From Steroidobacteraceae bacterium (GTDB taxonomy: Bacteria > Pseudomonadota > Gammaproteobacteria > Steroidobacterales > Steroidobacteraceae), in the NCBI GenBank assembly GCA_013044085.1, contig JABEVI010000175.1, positions 1-8,835 on the forward strand: a stretch of DNA of 8,835 bases, given 5' to 3'. The notes beneath the pieces are model-generated. The model did not search any database. It saw only the letters and a program-made list of their open reading frames with translations, and was not told where the DNA came from. A program made the position numbers and the translations under genes. Positions 5,944 through 8,835 of this stretch are shown piece after piece (the stretch's first letter is position 1; every line of letters begins with the position of its first letter).

Positions 5944-6650
5944 ACGCCGCGCGCGCCGGGGCCGAACTCGCGACCTGGATGGAGAGGGAATTCGGACATG
6001 TCTTCAAACATCCCGATCTGGGCGCGATGGCGCTCACGCACCGCAGCGCCGGCTCCCGGCACAACGAGCGCCTCGAGTTCCTCGGCGACTCGTTTTTCAA
6101 CTGCGTCGTTGCCCTGATGCTCTATGAAGCCTTCCCGGGCGCCGACGAGGGGGCCTTGTCGCGCCAGCGTGCAACCCTCGTGAGCGGCGAGACGCTCGCC
6201 CAGATCGCCGCGCAGCGGGGCGTCGGCGAACATCTGCTGCTCGGCAGCGGTGAATTGAAGACCGGCGGCTACCGGCGAGTGTCGATCCTCGCCGACGCCC
6301 TCGAGGCGATCGTCGGCGCCGTGTTCCTCGACGCCGGCTTCGAGGCGACCGCCGCGGTCGTGCGCCGCCTGCTCGGCGCGCGTCTTGCCGAACTGCCGGC
6401 CGTCGCCGAGCTGAAGGATCCGAAGACGCGCCTTCAGGAGGTCCTGCAGGCGCGTGCCATCGCGTTGCCGGAGTACACCCTGACCGCGGTCAGCGGCGAC
6501 CCGCATGACCAGTCCTTCGCGGTGCGCTGCGAAGTGACGGCGCTCGCGCTCGCCACCCACGGTGATGGTGCGAGCCGCCGCCGCGCCGAGCAGCTCGCCG
6601 CCGAGCGCATGCTCGCGTTGCTGCCGCCGGACCGGCGCAAGCTGTCATGA
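5940..6650 (+). CDS. rnc: Ribonuclease III
   Basis: RNase III cleaves double-stranded RNA, notably the rRNA precursor stems and selected mRNA hairpins, as a cytoplasmic homodimer needing Mg2+. From GTG 5940 the product is 236 residues (E. coli: 226). The signature NERLEFLGDS is at 42-51, containing the metal-binding and catalytic residues equivalent to E. coli Glu38, Glu41 and Asp45 (Glu43, Glu46, Asp50 here). The second set lies in ILADALEAIVG, with Asp119 and Glu122 matching Asp114 and Glu117. GSGELKTGGYRR at 102-113 is typical. A double-stranded-RNA-binding domain covers about 159-229, starting DPKTRLQE and ending in the Arg/Ala-rich helix SRRRAEQLAAERML. It starts in a GTGA overlap with DUF4845 and ends in an ATGA overlap with era, as in the conserved rnc-era pair. 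Confidence 0.97.
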   Translation: MNAARAGAELATWMEREFGHVFKHPDLGAMALTHRSAGSRHNERLEFLGDSFFNCVVALMLYEAFPGADEGALSRQRATLVSGETLAQIAAQRGVGEHLLLGSGELKTGGYRRVSILADALEAIVGAVFLDAGFEATAAVVRRLLGARLAELPAVAELKDPKTRLQEVLQARAIALPEYTLTAVSGDPHDQSFAVRCEVTALALATHGDGASRRRAEQLAAERMLALLPPDRRKLS

Positions 6651-7546
6651 ACAAGACACCGTTTCGCTGTGGTTTCGTCGCCATCGTCGGCCGGCCGAAC
6701 GTCGGCAAGTCGACGCTGGTCAACGCGCTCGTCGGCCGCAAGGTATCGATCGTCGCGCCGAAGCCCCAGACCACACGCCACCGCATTCTCGGCCTCGTCA
6801 ACCGCCCGCAGGCGCAGCTCGTGCTGGTGGATACGCCGGGCCTGCACTCCACGGCGCGGCGGATCATGAACCAGTACATGAACCGCGTGGCGATCAGCTC
6901 CTCGCGGGATGCCGACGTGTTGCTGTTCGTTATTGAGGCGCTGCGCTTCACCCACGAGGATGAATGGGTCTGGGAGCGCGTGCGCGGGATGAAGCAACCG
7001 TTGATCGTCGTCGTCAACAAGGTCGACCGCGTGCACCCGAAGGACCGGCTGCTGCCGTTTCTCGAGGATATCGCCGCGCGCATTCCCGCCTCGGCGATCG
7101 TGCCGATCTCGGCGCAGACCGGCGACAACCTCGAGCCGCTGGTCGAACTGGTCGGATCGCGTCTGCCGGAGGGACCGCCGGCGTTCGCACCCGAGGTGCT
7201 CACCGACCGCGATGAACCGTTCCACGCCTCCGAGGTGATCCGCGAGAAGCTCACCTTGAGCCTGCGCGAGGAGCTGCCGTACGGGATCAACGTGCAGATC
7301 GAGCGTTTCGTCGAAGAGGAGGGGCGCCTGATCGTCAATGCCGTGATCTGGGTCGAGCGGGCGGGTCAGAAGGCGATCGTGATCGGCCAGCGCGGCGAGC
7401 GGCTGCGGGACATCGGCCGGCTCGCCCGCATCGAACTCGCCGACCTGTGGCAACGTTCGGTGCATCTGGAGTTGTGGGTCAAGGTCCGGGAGAATTGGGC
7501 CGACAACGAGATGGCGCTGAAACAGTTCGGGTTCGAACGGCCGTGA
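6647..7546 (+). CDS. era: GTPase Era, 30S ribosome assembly factor
   Basis: Era binds the 3' end of 16S rRNA and assists late 30S subunit maturation, complementing RNase III from the preceding gene. The 299-residue product (E. coli: 301) has the G domain first: G1 GRPNVGKST at 15-23, the switch I region with QTTRHRILG at 41-49, G3 DTPG at 62-65 and G4 NKVD at 124-127. The C-terminal KH domain covers about 200-290, with the RNA-binding GxxG loop as GQRG at 247-250. The segment LREELPYG at about 205-212 is the typical link into the KH domain. No obvious Shine-Dalgarno is seen before ATG 6647, so translation likely depends on coupling to rnc through the ATGA overlap. It ends in a GTGA overlap with recO. 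Confidence 0.97.
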   Translation: MNKTPFRCGFVAIVGRPNVGKSTLVNALVGRKVSIVAPKPQTTRHRILGLVNRPQAQLVLVDTPGLHSTARRIMNQYMNRVAISSSRDADVLLFVIEALRFTHEDEWVWERVRGMKQPLIVVVNKVDRVHPKDRLLPFLEDIAARIPASAIVPISAQTGDNLEPLVELVGSRLPEGPPAFAPEVLTDRDEPFHASEVIREKLTLSLREELPYGINVQIERFVEEEGRLIVNAVIWVERAGQKAIVIGQRGERLRDIGRLARIELADLWQRSVHLELWVKVRENWADNEMALKQFGFERP

Positions 7547-8265
7547 GAGAGTCGCGACGCGTCTGGTTGACGCCGGCGTACGTGCTGCATCACCACGCCT
7601 ACCGCGACACGAGCCGCATCCTCGAGGTGTTCACGGCCGAGCATGGCCGCCTCAGTCTTTTCGCCCGCGGGGTCGCCGGGCCGAAATCCAAGCTCGGGCC
7701 GGTGTTGCGGCCGTTCCAGCGGCTGCTCGTCTCCTGGTCCGGTGTGACGGACGCATGCCGGCTCGTCGGCGCGGAGATCGACGGGCCGCCGGCCGCGCTG
7801 CCGCCGGGGCGGCTGATGAGCGGCTTCTATCTGAATGAATTGTTGTTGAAGCTGACCGAGCGTGGCGATCCGAACCCGGCGATTTTCGACGGCTATGCCG
7901 GGACCATTAGCGCGCTCGGTGACTCCCCGGACGAGGAGGCGTGCCTGCGGCGCTTCGAGAAGGGATTGCTCGAGGCGCTCGGCTACGGCTTGTCGTTGAC
8001 CCATACCGATGAGGGCCGGCCGATCGAGCCTGAGATGCATTACCTTTTTCAGCCGCAGCGCGGCGCGCGAGCGTGCGTCGCCGAGGCCCCGGATGCCGTC
8101 TATGGGCGCTCCCTCGCCGAACTCGATGCCGGAGCGTTCAGCGGGCCGCAGAGCCTGCGCGATGCGAAGCGGGTGCTGCGCGCCGCCATCGATGTCTGCC
8201 TGGAGGGCCGACCGCTCAATTCGCGGCACATCATGGCCGGCATGTACCGCAGGCGGCGCGCATGA
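7543..8265 (+). CDS. recO: DNA repair protein RecO
   Basis: RecO works with RecR to load RecA onto single-stranded DNA coated with SSB, in the RecFOR recombinational repair pathway. From GTG 7543 the product is 240 residues (E. coli: 242). The N-terminal OB fold covers about 1-80 and includes the typical AYVLHHHAYRDTSRILEVFT at 12-31 and the basic ARGVAGPKSKLG at 41-52. A helical region follows, with FYLNELLLKL at 95-104 and the RRFEKGLLEALGYG segment at 136-149. The four-cysteine zinc motif seen in some RecO proteins is absent, as in E. coli. The frame is open upstream into era (from 7447), but GTG 7543 aligns with the conserved N-terminus and forms a GTGA overlap with the era stop. It ends in an ATGA overlap with pdxJ. 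Confidence 0.94.
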   Translation: MRESRRVWLTPAYVLHHHAYRDTSRILEVFTAEHGRLSLFARGVAGPKSKLGPVLRPFQRLLVSWSGVTDACRLVGAEIDGPPAALPPGRLMSGFYLNELLLKLTERGDPNPAIFDGYAGTISALGDSPDEEACLRRFEKGLLEALGYGLSLTHTDEGRPIEPEMHYLFQPQRGARACVAEAPDAVYGRSLAELDAGAFSGPQSLRDAKRVLRAAIDVCLEGRPLNSRHIMAGMYRRRRA

Positions 8266-8835
8266 GCTCGGGGCTCGTCAAGGCGATCACGCTCGGCGTG
8301 AACATAGATCACGTCGCGACGGTGCGCCAGGCGCGCCGCTCGCGCTATCCGGACCCCTTGCATGCGGCGCTGCGCGCCGAGCAGTCGGGGGCTGACAGCA
8401 TCACGCTGCATCTGCGCGAGGATCGCCGCCATATCCAGGACCGCGATGTCGCGGCGATGCGCGAGGCGCTGCAGACGCGTATGAACCTCGAAATGGCGGT
8501 CACCGACGAGATGCTGCGCATCGCCTGCGGGGCGCGTCCGCAGGATTGTTGCCTGGTGCCGGAGAATCGCCGCGAGATCACCACCGAGGGCGGTCTGGAT
8601 GTGCTCGCCGGGCAGGCGCGCATCGCCGAAGCCTGCGGTGCGCTCGGCGCCGCCGGGGTGCGGGTCTCGCTGTTCGTCGATCCGGAGCCGGCTCAACTGG
8701 AGGCGGCGGTGCGCGCCGGCGCACCGGTCGTCGAATTGCACACCGGCGCCTACGCCGAGGCCGCCGGAGCCGAACGCCCGCGCCAGCTCGAGCGGCTGCG
8801 CTCGGCGGCCCGCGCGGCCGCCGCGCTCGGACTGA
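8262..8835 (+). CDS. pdxJ: Pyridoxine 5'-phosphate synthase PdxJ (3' end beyond the window)
   Basis: PdxJ condenses 1-deoxyxylulose 5-phosphate with 3-amino-2-oxopropyl phosphate to make pyridoxine 5'-phosphate in de novo vitamin B6 synthesis. The window holds the first 191 codons of a gene that is about 243 codons in E. coli; the frame is still open at the edge (the final TGA is out of frame). The TIM-barrel family motifs are clear: GVNIDHVATVRQAR at 12-25, YPDP at 29-32, the phosphate and substrate-binding HLREDRRHI at 50-58 with catalytic His50, NLEMAVT at 75-81, CCLVPE, the TTEGGLDV segment, and VELHTGAYA. ATG 8262 overlaps the recO stop (ATGA) and gives five more residues before GVNIDH than E. 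coli. By analogy acpS may follow, outside the window. Confidence 0.96.
   Translation, partial: MSSGLVKAITLGVNIDHVATVRQARRSRYPDPLHAALRAEQSGADSITLHLREDRRHIQDRDVAAMREALQTRMNLEMAVTDEMLRIACGARPQDCCLVPENRREITTEGGLDVLAGQARIAEACGALGAAGVRVSLFVDPEPAQLEAAVRAGAPVVELHTGAYAEAAGAERPRQLERLRSAARAAAALGL

Noticed and set aside
1..8835. Search for a novel defence, mobile or biosynthetic system
   Set aside because: Every sizeable + strand frame is accounted for by a conserved housekeeping or stress gene. I saw no transposase, integrase, direct-repeat array, tRNA or composition shift that would mark an insertion.

Overview
This window is a GC-rich (roughly two-thirds G+C by eye), densely packed chromosomal segment from a gammaproteobacterium. 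All eleven genes lie on the + strand. The order is rpoE-rseA-rseB-(glutaredoxin-like)-lepA-lepB-(DUF4845)-rnc-era-recO-pdxJ. This is the same backbone as the E. coli rpoE-rseABC / lepA-lepB-rnc-era-recO-pdxJ-acpS region. Two differences stand out: a small CxxC glutaredoxin-like gene sits where E. coli has rseC, and a DUF4845 membrane protein is inserted between lepB and rnc. These differences and the high GC suggest a non-enteric gammaproteobacterium (Chromatiales, Nevskiales or Xanthomonadales-like), but the exact lineage cannot be fixed by reading alone.

Layout. Positions 1-142 are a leader holding a good match to a sigma-E promoter, a possible extended -10 sigma-70 element and a small open leader frame that ends across the rpoE start. 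Positions 143-2671 are the envelope-stress module: sigma factor, membrane anti-sigma factor, periplasmic co-regulator and the thiol-redox protein. Positions 2672-2707 are a short gap with a TATAAT box and a strong hairpin just before lepA. Positions 2708-5559 hold lepA (translation GTPase) and lepB (signal peptidase I). Positions 5581-8265 hold DUF4845, RNase III, the ribosome-assembly GTPase Era and the DNA-repair protein RecO. From 8262 to the window end is the first part of pdxJ (pyridoxine 5'-phosphate synthase), cut by the edge.

How the genes work together. RseA and RseB hold sigma-E inactive until envelope damage triggers RseA proteolysis. Sigma-E then probably drives its own operon from the promoter at 73-100. 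Downstream genes serve ribosome function and assembly (lepA, rnc, era), export (lepB), repair (recO) and cofactor synthesis (pdxJ). Seven of the ten gene junctions are 4-base ATGA or GTGA overlaps, which implies tight translational coupling; the other three have gaps of 36, 32 and 21 bases.

I see no mobile element, CRISPR array, tRNA, rRNA or defence system, and no gene-free stretch over 300 bases. The content is conserved housekeeping. The points worth a second look are regulatory details at the rpoE and lepA starts, the redox gene in the rseC slot, and the pilin-like N-terminus of the DUF4845 protein.
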